Shown here: positions 17,332 through 25,395 of the stretch, one piece after another
Layout of the letters: each line of letters opens with the position of its first letter
Position numbering within the stretch: position 1 is the stretch's first letter
Origin: Frankia alni
GTDB lineage: Bacteria > Actinomycetota > Actinomycetes > Frankiales > Frankiaceae
NCBI GenBank assembly: GCA_026225295.1
Contig: JAMFSN010000309.1
Span: 62,001-126,000, forward strand
Reading direction: 5' to 3'
Length of the DNA: 64,000 nt
Program-made: the position numbers and the translations under genes
The notes under the pieces: generated by a model
Told to the model about the DNA's origin: nothing
Seen by the model: the letters and a program-made list of their open reading frames with translations, nothing else
The model's database searches: none

Positions 17332-17838
17332 GTGGTGATGACCACCGAGGAGTCACTGGAGGAGTTACGGGGACGCCTACGTCTCCTGGAGGACGAGCGG
17401 GCCGTCACGCGCGTCGTCCTGTCGTACGGACCGGCCGCGGACGCTGGTCAAGCGGAACGCGCCGGATCGTGGTGGCTGGCGGACGGCGAATACGACTGGG
17501 ACGCGGACGGTGATCCCCATCAGGGCAGCGCCGGAGTAGAGCGCATGCTGCGGACCGAAGGTCACCTGGGCCTGATCCGTAACGGTGCGGCCCACGTCGC
17601 CGGGCCACTGCTGATCAACGTCGAAGCTGACCACGCGACCGCCCTCAACTATTCGCTGATCATGCGCCGGGAACAGGATCGCTTTTACCTGTGGCGGGTG
17701 AGCGTCGCCCGCTGGGAGTTGGAGAGGCACAATTCCCGGTGGCGGGTCCGCCGCCGGACCAACCGCCTTCTCGACGATTCCGGAGTCGGCCGCGAGCTGC
17801 TGGGCGACACGTTGGCAAAAGTCTTCGACGACATTTAG
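17332..17838 (+). CDS. SnoaL/NTF2-like protein (3)
   Basis: 168-residue SnoaL-type protein. It opens with a helical segment LEELRGRLRLLEDERAVTRVVLSYG, then SWWLADGEYDWDADGDPHQG, a histidine in HVAGPLLINVE, and a C-terminal arginine-rich strand WELERHNSRWRVRRRTNRL. It is longer than the two SnoaL-like proteins at 5309 and 7468 and diverged from them, but has the same fold pattern. Candidate starts are GTG 17332, GTG 17335 and ATG 17338, all in frame; GGGGAG at 17315-17320 favours the first. The function is unknown. It leads a plus-strand group with an SDR enzyme (42 bp on) and an acyl-CoA ligase. Confidence 0.78.
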   Translation: MVMTTEESLEELRGRLRLLEDERAVTRVVLSYGPAADAGQAERAGSWWLADGEYDWDADGDPHQGSAGVERMLRTEGHLGLIRNGAAHVAGPLLINVEADHATALNYSLIMRREQDRFYLWRVSVARWELERHNSRWRVRRRTNRLLDDSGVGRELLGDTLAKVFDDI

Positions 17839-17879
17839 GGATATTCGACGGCAGTTGGGGATGATCGTGAGGCGGGACA

Positions 17880-18659
17880 GTGGGACGGCTGGACGGCAAG
17901 ACCGCCGTCATCACCGGCGCGAGCACGGGACTCGGCCCGGTGATGGCGCAACTGTTCGTGCGGGAGGGGGCCCGGGTCCTGCTCGCGGCCCGGCGTGCGG
18001 ACCTGGTCAAGGAAGCCGCGGCCGCCGCGGGCCCGGGGACGATCGCGATGCGGGTCGACGTCACCAACGAATCCGAGGTGACGGGGATGATCGCCCGCGC
18101 CGTCAAGGAATTCGGTCACGTCGACATCATGCTGAACAATGCTGCCGCCCCTGGGCAGGACATGTGGATCTGGGAACAGACCCTCGAGAACTGGAACGCC
18201 ACGATCGCGATCGATGTGACGGCCGCCATGCTGTGCACGCGCGAGGTACTGCGGCAGTCGATGCTCGAGCGGCGTTCCGGCGTGATTCTCAATTTCTCCT
18301 CCACCGCCAGCTTCGCGGGAATGCCGCGCAAGACCCACTACGTGACGGCGAAGACCGCCCTACGGGCCTTCACCCAGACCGTCGCCAACGAGGTCGGGCC
18401 GCACGGGATCCGCTGCAACTGCATCGTCCCCGGCAGCATCGACACCGAGCTGTGGCAGAATTGGGTGCAGCGCACCGCCGAGGAACAGAACGTCGACTAC
18501 GACGCCCACCGGTCAAAGCTCCTCGCGAACACCGCGCTGCGCGACATCTCAAGCACCCAGGACGTCGCCAATCTGGCGCTGTTCCTGGCCAGCGATGAAA
18601 GCCGCACGATCACCGGCCAGTCCATCATCGTGGACGCCGGCGGGCACATGCTCGGGTGA
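17880..18659 (+). CDS. Short-chain dehydrogenase/reductase (1)
   Basis: 259-residue classical SDR, an NAD(P)-dependent alcohol/ketone oxidoreductase. The nucleotide-binding motif is TGASTGLG (residues 12-19), the NNAA motif follows the fourth strand, and the catalytic residues are in NFSSTAS and HYVTAKTA (YxxxK). The C-terminal SIIVDAGGHMLG is typical. An Asp after the second strand is absent (AARRAD), so NADP preference is possible. GTG 17880 follows GTGAGG. It lies in series with the SnoaL-like gene and the acyl-CoA ligase 25 bp downstream, suggesting oxidation of a hydroxyl on a compound that is then activated with CoA. Confidence 0.92.
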   Translation: MGRLDGKTAVITGASTGLGPVMAQLFVREGARVLLAARRADLVKEAAAAAGPGTIAMRVDVTNESEVTGMIARAVKEFGHVDIMLNNAAAPGQDMWIWEQTLENWNATIAIDVTAAMLCTREVLRQSMLERRSGVILNFSSTASFAGMPRKTHYVTAKTALRAFTQTVANEVGPHGIRCNCIVPGSIDTELWQNWVQRTAEEQNVDYDAHRSKLLANTALRDISSTQDVANLALFLASDESRTITGQSIIVDAGGHMLG

Positions 18660-18684
18660 TCAGGGCCGACCGAAGGGAATCGTC

Positions 18685-20142
18685 GTGTCCGTCGAAATGA
18701 GTCACGCCGGCCGCGTCCGCCAGCTCGCCGATGAGCAGCCGGACGAGCTGGCCCTGCTGCACATCGGGTTGGACGGCGGCGAGTCGGCGTTCACCTGGGC
18801 CTGGCTGGACACTCGGTCGAGCCAGCTGGCCGGCGCGCTCATCGAGCGCGGCCTCGGGCCGGGCGACAACCTCGGCCTCGGGCTGCGCAACACCCCGCAG
18901 TTCGTGCTGGCTGCCCTGGCCGCCTGGAAGGTCGGGGCGGTACCGGTCCCGGTGCGCTGGGACGTGCCGGACTGGGAGCTGGCCCGGCTCCGGGAGGTCA
19001 TCGCGCCGCGGGTCTACCTGAGCGGCGCGGACCTCGACTGGATCGACGCGACCGCGCAGCTCGCCGTTCCCGACCTGCCCGACGCCGTCTCGCCCCAGTC
19101 CCACGGCATCTGCAGCAGCGGCTCGACCGGAACACCGAAGGTGATCCTGACCAGCCGGCCCTCGATCTACGACGCCCGGCTGGCCATTCCGTTCGCGCAG
19201 TCCTGGGCGCCGGTCCCGCTTCCGCAGACCATCCTCGTGCCCGCGCCGATGTACCACGCCAACGGTTTCACGACCCTGTACAACCTGCTCGGCGGAGACC
19301 GGCTGGTGGTGATGGAGAAGTTCGACGCGGCGCGCGTCGTCGACCTCATCGAACGCCACCGGATCACGACCTTCACGGCGACCCCCACCATGCTCCAACG
19401 CATCGCTGATCTGCCCGGCATCGACGAGCGCGATCTGAGCAGCATCGAGTGGTTCATACAGGGCGCGGCGCCGATGCCGCCGTCGCTCGTGCACCGGTGG
19501 GCGAAACTGATCGGGCCCGAGCGGATCGTCATGGCCTACGGAATGACCGAGGGCCTCGGCCTCACCGCGCTGCGCGGCGACGAATGGCTGGACCACCAGG
19601 GCAGCGTCGGTCGCGGCTACAACGGCACCGAGATACGCATCCTCGACACCGAGGGCACCGCGCTGCCGACCGGCGAGGTCGGCGAGATCTATCTGCGCTC
19701 CCCGTCCTCCGCCGGCTACCGGTACCTCGGCGACGCGCCCCGCATGAAATCGACCTCCGACGGCTTTCAGACCGCCGGCGACATGGGCTTCCTCGACCCC
19801 GAGGGCTACCTCCACCTCATCGACCGTCGCGTCGATATGATCATCACCGGCGGCGCCAACGTCTTCCCCGCCGAGGTCGAAACCGCCCTCATCGACCACC
19901 CCGACATCGCCGACATCGTCGTCATCGGGCTACGCGACCCGGAATGGGGCCGCCGGGTCCACGCGATCATCGAACCGGCCGACCCCACGGCGCCCCCGAC
20001 CGCGGCGGACGTGATCGGGTACGCCAAGAGTCGCCTCGCGCCCTACAAAGTGCCCAAAACCATCGAGATCGTCGACGCCGTCCCCCGGAGCGAAGCCACC
20101 AAGGTCAACCGCGGTGCCCTCGTGAAGGCCCGCGGCGGCTGA
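18685..20142 (+). CDS. Acyl-CoA ligase (AMP-binding)
   Basis: 485-residue adenylate-forming ligase, a little shorter than average. The P-loop is GICSSGSTGTPKVIL (about residue 140), then VMAYGMTEGLG, TAGDMGFLDPEGYLHLIDRR and the late lysine region PRSEATKVNRGAL. The start GTG 18685 is preceded by AAGGGA; ATG 18697 is an alternative. It follows the SDR gene by 25 bp and very likely shares its transcript. It would form a CoA thioester from the acid made upstream; the acid is not identified. It ends 45 bp from the convergent HTH/Clp-N gene. Confidence 0.9.
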   Translation: MSVEMSHAGRVRQLADEQPDELALLHIGLDGGESAFTWAWLDTRSSQLAGALIERGLGPGDNLGLGLRNTPQFVLAALAAWKVGAVPVPVRWDVPDWELARLREVIAPRVYLSGADLDWIDATAQLAVPDLPDAVSPQSHGICSSGSTGTPKVILTSRPSIYDARLAIPFAQSWAPVPLPQTILVPAPMYHANGFTTLYNLLGGDRLVVMEKFDAARVVDLIERHRITTFTATPTMLQRIADLPGIDERDLSSIEWFIQGAAPMPPSLVHRWAKLIGPERIVMAYGMTEGLGLTALRGDEWLDHQGSVGRGYNGTEIRILDTEGTALPTGEVGEIYLRSPSSAGYRYLGDAPRMKSTSDGFQTAGDMGFLDPEGYLHLIDRRVDMIITGGANVFPAEVETALIDHPDIADIVVIGLRDPEWGRRVHAIIEPADPTAPPTAADVIGYAKSRLAPYKVPKTIEIVDAVPRSEATKVNRGALVKARGG

Positions 20143-20187
20143 CCGCACGGCACCGTCGGTGAGCGCGGGCCCGGCTCGTGGACCGCT

Positions 20188-20895
20188 TCAGCCGCGGGTT
20201 GACGGCGGTTCGTCGGCGGCGTCCGCGACGAACCTCTCAGCCGCCGCCGCGTCAATACCCAGCGAGGACAGCGCCCCGGTGCCGTTCTCCTCCGCCAGCA
20301 ACCCCAGCAGAACATGGCCGGTGCTGACACCGTCGTCGCCGAGCCGCAGGGCCGCCCGGGACGTCAGTTCGATCACCTTCTTCGCGCGGGCACCGTACGG
20401 AATCAGCACCGGGTCGGCGTCGCCGCGCGCCGGCACGGTGTTCACCACCGTGTCCCTCGCCTGCCCGAGATCGACACCCTGCGCACGCAGGGCTTCGACC
20501 GCGGTGCCCTCGGTGCCGAGCAGGCCGAGGGCGAGATGCGCGGGGAGTATCTCGGCGTTGCCGGCCAGCTTGGTCTCGTTCATGGCGGCGACGATCGCCT
20601 TGTGGGCGGGCTTGGAAAACTTCCCGAAAGTGTGTGACGGGCTGGCGTCGGGCTTGCCGACGAACCGTTTCTGCGCGGCCTGCTTGGTGACGCCCATGCT
20701 GCGGCCGATGTCGGTCCAGGACGCGCCGGAGCGACGGGCCCGGTCGACGAAGTGACCGATGAGATGGTCTGCGACCTCGCCGATGTGGTCGGCCATCAGC
20801 ACCGCGTCGGTCAGCTGGTCGAGGGCGTAGTGGTGGTTCTTGGTGATCGCCAGGATCAGGTCGTCGAGCCTGACCGGCGAAGTGGTCTGCGTCAT
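20188..20895 (-). CDS. HTH protein with Clp N-terminal repeat domain
   Basis: 235-residue protein with two parts. The N-terminal ~80 residues are helical and include a helix-turn-helix, SWTDIGRSMGVTKQAAQKRF. The rest (about residues 88-235) is a double Clp-N repeat, as in the substrate-binding end of ClpA/ClpC, with the two repeats marked by ILPAHLALGLLGTEG and VSTGHVLLGLLAEENG. There is no AAA ATPase. Such proteins occur in actinobacteria without a firmly known role; a regulator that senses protein ligands through Clp-N is plausible. ATG 20895 is 7 nt after a -10 box, so the mRNA appears leaderless. Two 17-bp palindromes cover its promoter, which suggests autoregulation. Confidence 0.82.
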   Translation of the reverse strand: MTQTTSPVRLDDLILAITKNHHYALDQLTDAVLMADHIGEVADHLIGHFVDRARRSGASWTDIGRSMGVTKQAAQKRFVGKPDASPSHTFGKFSKPAHKAIVAAMNETKLAGNAEILPAHLALGLLGTEGTAVEALRAQGVDLGQARDTVVNTVPARGDADPVLIPYGARAKKVIELTSRAALRLGDDGVSTGHVLLGLLAEENGTGALSSLGIDAAAAERFVADAADEPPSTRG

Positions 20896-20945
20896 GCCGT
20901 CAACCTTAGGTTGACCATTCCCTCCCGTCAACCCAGAGTTGACCC
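20896..20945 (-). promoter_or_regulatory. Leaderless promoter with two 17-bp palindromic operators
   Basis: Minus strand: TTGACG, 17-bp spacer, TAAGGT, then 7 nt to ATG 20895. The perfect palindrome GTCAACCTTAGGTTGAC (20899-20915) covers the -10 box. A second, GTCAACCCAGAGTTGAC (20927-20943), with six-base matching arms, covers the -35 box. Centres are 28 bp apart. A protein binding here would block the polymerase; the HTH protein encoded next is the obvious candidate. Confidence 0.75.
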
Positions 20946-21082
20946 GCCGCGGCCACCGGTCTCTGCCTGGCCTGGCGGACGGCTGGGCGGCGTGGTTGGT
21001 CGACCCCCCTGGCCCCGCCAGAGGCGCCGACCATTGCCGCGATTCGCGCCGTACCGCTCCCAGTTCGAACGAAGCGGTACGA

Positions 21083-21709
21083 TCACCCGCAGCCGGAATT
21101 GTGCTGGATTTTACGCTCAAGGTTTGGCACACTCGCCCGCACACAGGTCGCGACGACCTCGTCGAAGCATTCCACCAGTGACGGCCGGCCCTCGATAAGA
21201 TAGATATGAGAAGCGGTCGTGAGCCAGCTTGTCGCCATGAGCGTGAGAGCGTGGATCTCCAGCGATGAGCACTGCCCGACGTGTCGACTCTGGAGAACCG
21301 CGACGAGTCTGTTCTCAAACGCCCGACTTCCCACCGAGAACTGGTCGCCAACATTCTGCGGCCCCGTCGAGAGCAGGGCGCGAAGGTGGGTGAGCAATCG
21401 GCGGTCGAAGCCCTGCTCACACAATTCCCGGAGGACAGCGTGCAGGCTTATGAGCGGCGGTTCTGAATCCGGTCGATCGCCCAACCGTTGGATCGTCACG
21501 TCCCGTCGAGCGACGAACTGGTCGAAGAGGATTTCCTCTTTTCCCGAAAAGTGGTTGAACACGGTCCGGCGGCCCACTTGCGCCGCCGACGCGATCTGAT
21601 CGATCGTCGTTTCCGCGTAGCCCTGGGCATGGAACAGGGCGAGCGCCGCCTCGGCAATCCGCGCGCGCTTCGCCGCCGGGTCACGCTCACGGGTCGGACT
21701 CTCCGGCAC
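21083..21709 (-). CDS. TetR-family regulator (3)
   Basis: 208-residue TetR-type regulator. The HTH reads IDQIASAAQVGRRTVFNHFSGKEEI (about residues 36-60), with the common GYAETTIDQIA lead-in. The ligand domain has no known effector signature. The start is GTG 21709, with TAGACT 7 nt before it and no ribosome binding site, so a leaderless transcript is possible. It is divergent from the hydrolase-like lipoprotein gene at 21897, and a 10-bp perfect palindrome, GCACTAGTGC, lies between them at 21800. That gene is the likely target. Confidence 0.88.
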   Translation of the reverse strand: MPESPTRERDPAAKRARIAEAALALFHAQGYAETTIDQIASAAQVGRRTVFNHFSGKEEILFDQFVARRDVTIQRLGDRPDSEPPLISLHAVLRELCEQGFDRRLLTHLRALLSTGPQNVGDQFSVGSRAFENRLVAVLQSRHVGQCSSLEIHALTLMATSWLTTASHIYLIEGRPSLVECFDEVVATCVRASVPNLERKIQHNSGCG

Positions 21710-21799
21710 ACCCCAGAGTCTACCGAGGAACCCCGGCGCCGAATCGCAGCCGGGTGCTCACACCCAGTCAGCGATCGATACTTTCGTCTCCTCATTATG

Positions 21800-21809
21800 G
21801 CACTAGTGC
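21800..21809. promoter_or_regulatory. GCACTAGTGC palindrome between TetR and lipoprotein gene
   Basis: A perfect 10-bp palindrome with AT-rich flanks (ATTATG before, TAATGT after) lies between the divergent genes. TAATGT at 21811 could be the -10 box of the plus-strand gene and CATAAT (21799-21794) that of the minus strand, so an occupied site would cover both. It is typical of a TetR operator but short. Confidence 0.45.
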
Positions 21810-21896
21810 TAATGTCGCCCCCGTTGTAGATCATTGGCCTCTGGCTCGACCTTCGTAGCTCGGGTCGCGGCCCTCCATGGATAGGGAGGAATGGAT

Positions 21897-23426
21897 GTGA
21901 GAAGACCCCGACGACTGGCGGCGCTCCTCCTGGTCACGGCAGTGCCGCTGGCGGGCTTGGTGGCCTGCGGTAGCACCAGCAACAGTGGCACGAACAACGG
22001 TGGCACGAGCGACAGTGGCACGAAAGCGGCACAGTCACAGTTACGCGGCGTCACCGTGACTGGTCCCACCGTCGACGGCACGCGCCACAACGCCTTCTCC
22101 GCCCCCGTCTTCGACGTCGGCACCTACGGCTACACCGAGCAGGAGTACTTCTATTCGGGTCAGGCCACCGCCTACGAGCCGGTGCCCGGCACCCAGCTCG
22201 GCGCCGATGGCCGTTGGAAGCTACAACCGTCGCGTACCGCGCCGTTCAAGACCCGGATGCTCGTCGTGCGGCCCAGTGACCCGAAGAAGTTCAGCGGCCG
22301 GGTCTGGCTGTCCTGGCTCAACGTGACCGCCGGCTTCGAGATCGGCGACATCACCCAATCGACCCTGCGCGACGGAGACGCCGTCGTCTACGTGTCAGCC
22401 CAGAAGATCGGCCTGTACGGTGTTCCCGGCGCCGAACAGAACGGCCTTCGCGAGTGGGATCCCACACGGTACGGCTCGCTGTTCCATCCCGGTGACGACT
22501 TCTCCTACGACATCTACACCAAGGCCGCGCTCCTGGTCGGCCGTAACCGCGGCCACCTGCCCGTCGACCCGATGGCCGGGTTCCACGTCACGAGCGTCTT
22601 CGGAACGGGAGCATCCCAGTCCGCCATCCGCCTGACCACCTACCTCGATGGCGTGCAACCCCTGAGCAAGGCGCTCGACGGCGCGCTCCTGGCCGGCAGC
22701 TTCGGATCGGGCGCCCGCGTCCAGACCCCCTCGGGCGCCAAGACCGACGTCGGGTCGAGCATTCAACGCCAGGTCCGCATCCGCGACGACCTCGGTATCC
22801 CCGCGATGCTCGTGACCACCGAGACCGAAGCGCCATCGCTCTACCCGGTACGCCAGCCCGACACGAAAACCTTCCGCACCTGGGAGATCGCCGGCGCCTC
22901 CCACGCGGGCGCCGCGAGCAGCATCGACGACGTCGTCAAAACATTCGTCCGCGACAGTCTCAAACTCCCAGCCGGCGCGCTGGGCTCAACCTCTGGAGCC
23001 ACCGGCGCGGTATCCCAGCCCGACGCCCTCAACTGGCTACCGGTCCTGTCCACGGCCCGTCACGACCTTGACCGGTGGGCCACCGACGGAACCGCGCCCC
23101 CGACCTTCCCGTTGATCACCTTCGGGGGAACTCCCCCAACCATCCAGCGTGACAGCCACGGCAACGCCCTCGGCGGCATCAGAATGCCCGAGCTGCAAGC
23201 ACCCGTCGCGACCTACAACGGCGGCAGCCAGTCATCTCTGTTCGGATCCATGAAACCCTTCACCGCCGCGCAACTGCGCGCGCTGTACCCCGACCGTCAG
23301 ACATACCTCGCCGCCTACGACAAAGCCCTCGACCAGGGAGTCAAAGCCGGATACTTCCTCACCCAGGACGCGGCCGGCATCAAGACCACCGAAGCGAAGA
23401 ACGCAGCCGTGCTCTTCCCCCGCTAG
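21897..23426 (+). CDS. Alpha/beta hydrolase-domain lipoprotein
   Basis: About 509 residues, exported and lipid-anchored: a basic N-terminus, a hydrophobic core and the lipobox LVAC, then a Ser/Asn/Gly/Thr linker. The mature part has the alpha/beta hydrolase-like order with the nucleophile elbow TGASQSA (about residue 243) and an acidic/His end, IAGASHAGA, matching a large secreted hydrolase family of mostly unknown substrates. ATG 21891 lies directly on the GGGAGGA ribosome binding site, so the in-frame GTG 21897, six bases away, is the more likely start. It is divergent from a TetR gene. An extracellular esterase or lactonase feeding the catabolic genes is a reasonable guess. Confidence 0.75.
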   Translation: MRRPRRLAALLLVTAVPLAGLVACGSTSNSGTNNGGTSDSGTKAAQSQLRGVTVTGPTVDGTRHNAFSAPVFDVGTYGYTEQEYFYSGQATAYEPVPGTQLGADGRWKLQPSRTAPFKTRMLVVRPSDPKKFSGRVWLSWLNVTAGFEIGDITQSTLRDGDAVVYVSAQKIGLYGVPGAEQNGLREWDPTRYGSLFHPGDDFSYDIYTKAALLVGRNRGHLPVDPMAGFHVTSVFGTGASQSAIRLTTYLDGVQPLSKALDGALLAGSFGSGARVQTPSGAKTDVGSSIQRQVRIRDDLGIPAMLVTTETEAPSLYPVRQPDTKTFRTWEIAGASHAGAASSIDDVVKTFVRDSLKLPAGALGSTSGATGAVSQPDALNWLPVLSTARHDLDRWATDGTAPPTFPLITFGGTPPTIQRDSHGNALGGIRMPELQAPVATYNGGSQSSLFGSMKPFTAAQLRALYPDRQTYLAAYDKALDQGVKAGYFLTQDAAGIKTTEAKNAAVLFPR

Positions 23427-23444
23427 ACGGGTAGGTCCGAAGTC

Positions 23445-24044
23445 TGGGCCGGTGATGGCCGGGCCTGGAGAGAGGGCATCCAAGGTCGTGTTGTGACGCA
23501 AGACCTGGATGCCCTCCGGACGGCACTGTAGGTGAAATCGAGGACCGGATCGGTTCGGAGACCCGTAGGGGTAGACCGCCGCGGTTGAGTGACTCCGAAC
23601 TGGTCTGTCTGGCGGTGGCCCAGGCGGTGCTGGGCCACCGTTCGGAGACCCGGTGGCTGCGCCAGGCCACGCGACGCCGGTGCCGGTGCCGGTGGGATGT
23701 CGAGGCCGACCGGGCCGCGGTCGGATCTGGCCGGGCGGGCGGGTTACGGCTACCGCGCGTCGACCAGGAACTCGCGGCGCGGGGCATTGCGTTACCGCGG
23801 GCATCGCGTTGCCGCGGGCATCGCGTTGCCGCGGCCATCGCGCAAGCGGGAGCAGGCCCGCTACGGCGAGCCGCCGCTCAAGAAGGCCCGCCCGCTGATC
23901 GGGTCGGTCAACGACGCCCTCAAAGGCGAGCTTGACCTGGAACAACACGGCGGGCGGACCGGCGATGGGTGCGGCGATCTGACCCAAACAACAAGATCGC
24001 CGCACCCATCACCCGATCACTGATCGCCTACGAACACTGAGCCC
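23445..24044 (+). mobile_element. Decayed IS982-like transposase fragment
   Basis: Pieces of one transposase are spread over all three plus-strand frames. In order: TQDLDALRTAL, GEIEDRIGSETRRGRPPRLS running into DSELVCLAVAQAVLGHRSE, then GRAGYGYRAS, then LIGSVNDALKGELDLEQHGG, and finally NNKIAAPITRSLIAYEH before a TGA near 24041. The order and phrases match IS982-type DDE transposases, but the middle (including most catalytic residues) is deleted and several frameshifts are present, so it is inactive. No convincing terminal inverted repeats or target duplication were seen. It separates the lipoprotein gene from the P450 gene. Confidence 0.65.
23782..23840. repeat. 17-bp tandem repeat, three copies
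   Basis: GGGCATCGCGTTGCCGC is repeated at 23782 (two mismatches), 23799 and 23816, with a partial fourth copy. A 17-bp unit shifts the reading frame at each copy, and it lies inside the transposase remnant, where it helps to destroy the coding frame. Confidence 0.8.
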
Positions 24045-24074
24045 ATAGGACCTACTCGCCCAGCACGAGGCGCC

Positions 24075-25301
24075 TCACACTTTGGCGGCCTCGAGCGGGT
24101 GGACCGGGACCCGTGAATAGCCAGCGACGTTGGTCATCGCGACCCGCTGGCAGCGCTCCTGATCGACCGTGAAACCCTGCGGCATCCGGCGGAGCAGTCC
24201 CTCGAAGGCAAGCCGGCACTCCATTCGGGCCAGCGATGCCCCCAGGCAGAAGTGGGGACCATAGCCGAAGCCGATGCGGATCGGGCTCGGGTTCACCCGC
24301 TCGATGTCGAAGCGGTCCGGCTCGGCGAACTGCCGCTCATCGCGACCGGCCGAACCGATGAGCAGGGCGACCGGTGCACCCTTGGGGATCGTCGTGCCGT
24401 GCAGGGTGACGTCGCGCGTGGCCTGGCGGTACACGTACTGCACCGGCGCCTGGTAACGCAGAACCTCCTCGACCGCGCCCGGAATCCTCGAGGGGTCCTT
24501 GACGAGGGCCTGCCATTGGTCGGGGTGCTCCGAGAACAGAACGGCGGCGTTACCCACCAGCTTGGTGACGGTCTCGGATCCGGCGCCCCCCAGGAGCGAC
24601 GCGAACCCGGCGATTTCCACATCATCGAGCTGGGTGATCGAGCCGTCATCACGCTTGTATTCGGCCTGGATGAGCCGGCTGATCATGTCGGCACCGAGGC
24701 GCTGCCGCTTCTCGACGACAAGGTTGTAGTAAATTGTGCCGATCTCGATCTGAGCCTGCATGCCCGCGTCGCTGACCGTACTCTGACCCGGCGCGCGGGT
24801 GAGCATGCTGTCGAGCTTGAGGCGGATCGTCTGGCGGAACTCCTCCGGAACGCCCAGCATCGTCATGATCACTTCGACCGGGAAGAGCGCGGCGAACTCG
24901 GCTACGGCGTCGAACTCGTCCTTTCCATCGCTGGCCGAGAGAAAGCCGTCGATGGTCTTTTTCAGCATCGGCTCGAGCGCGGTGATCGCCCGGGCCGTGA
25001 AGACCTTGCTGACGAGACTCCGGACCCGGTCGTGATCAGGCGGGTCCATGGTCACGAGCACCGGTGGGATCTGATTTTCGCTCAGTACATGTTCCAGCAG
25101 AATGCCGGACGCCGACGAGAACGTCGCGACGTCGCGGTAGGCCTCGGCCACATCCTCATAGCGGCTGAGCGCGTAGAAGCCACCGTAGGCGTCGGTCTGG
25201 AATACCGGCGCATCGTCGCGGAGCCGACGATAGGTATCGTAGGGGTCGCGAAAGTAATCGTCAGAGTACGGGTCGAAATCAATCCGCGCCGCAGTCGTCA
25301 T
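24075..25301 (-). CDS. Cytochrome P450 (2)
   Basis: 408-residue P450. I-helix LLGGAGSETVTKL has Glu in place of the usual Asp of AGxDT, K-helix is EEVLR, and the haem loop is IGFGYGPHFCLGASLARME with Cys as the iron ligand. ATG 25301 follows AAGGAAACG; the frame is open further upstream but without similarity. It is the last gene of a 13-kb minus-strand run, 94 bp after an amidohydrolase gene. It likely hydroxylates the substrate or an intermediate of this cluster. No ferredoxin or reductase gene is nearby. Confidence 0.93.
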   Translation of the reverse strand: MTTAARIDFDPYSDDYFRDPYDTYRRLRDDAPVFQTDAYGGFYALSRYEDVAEAYRDVATFSSASGILLEHVLSENQIPPVLVTMDPPDHDRVRSLVSKVFTARAITALEPMLKKTIDGFLSASDGKDEFDAVAEFAALFPVEVIMTMLGVPEEFRQTIRLKLDSMLTRAPGQSTVSDAGMQAQIEIGTIYYNLVVEKRQRLGADMISRLIQAEYKRDDGSITQLDDVEIAGFASLLGGAGSETVTKLVGNAAVLFSEHPDQWQALVKDPSRIPGAVEEVLRYQAPVQYVYRQATRDVTLHGTTIPKGAPVALLIGSAGRDERQFAEPDRFDIERVNPSPIRIGFGYGPHFCLGASLARMECRLAFEGLLRRMPQGFTVDQERCQRVAMTNVAGYSRVPVHPLEAAKV

Positions 25302-25395
25302 AGGGACGTTTCCTTCGTTGTCGGAGGGCGTCGGGTTTCTCTCGGCCCGGCCGGGTCGAGAGGAACGGGTGGGGGCCGGGCGGGCGAGCCGTCGG

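Noticed and set aside
23445-24044. An active insertion sequence
   Set aside because: Frames are broken, the centre is deleted and no terminal inverted repeats were seen.
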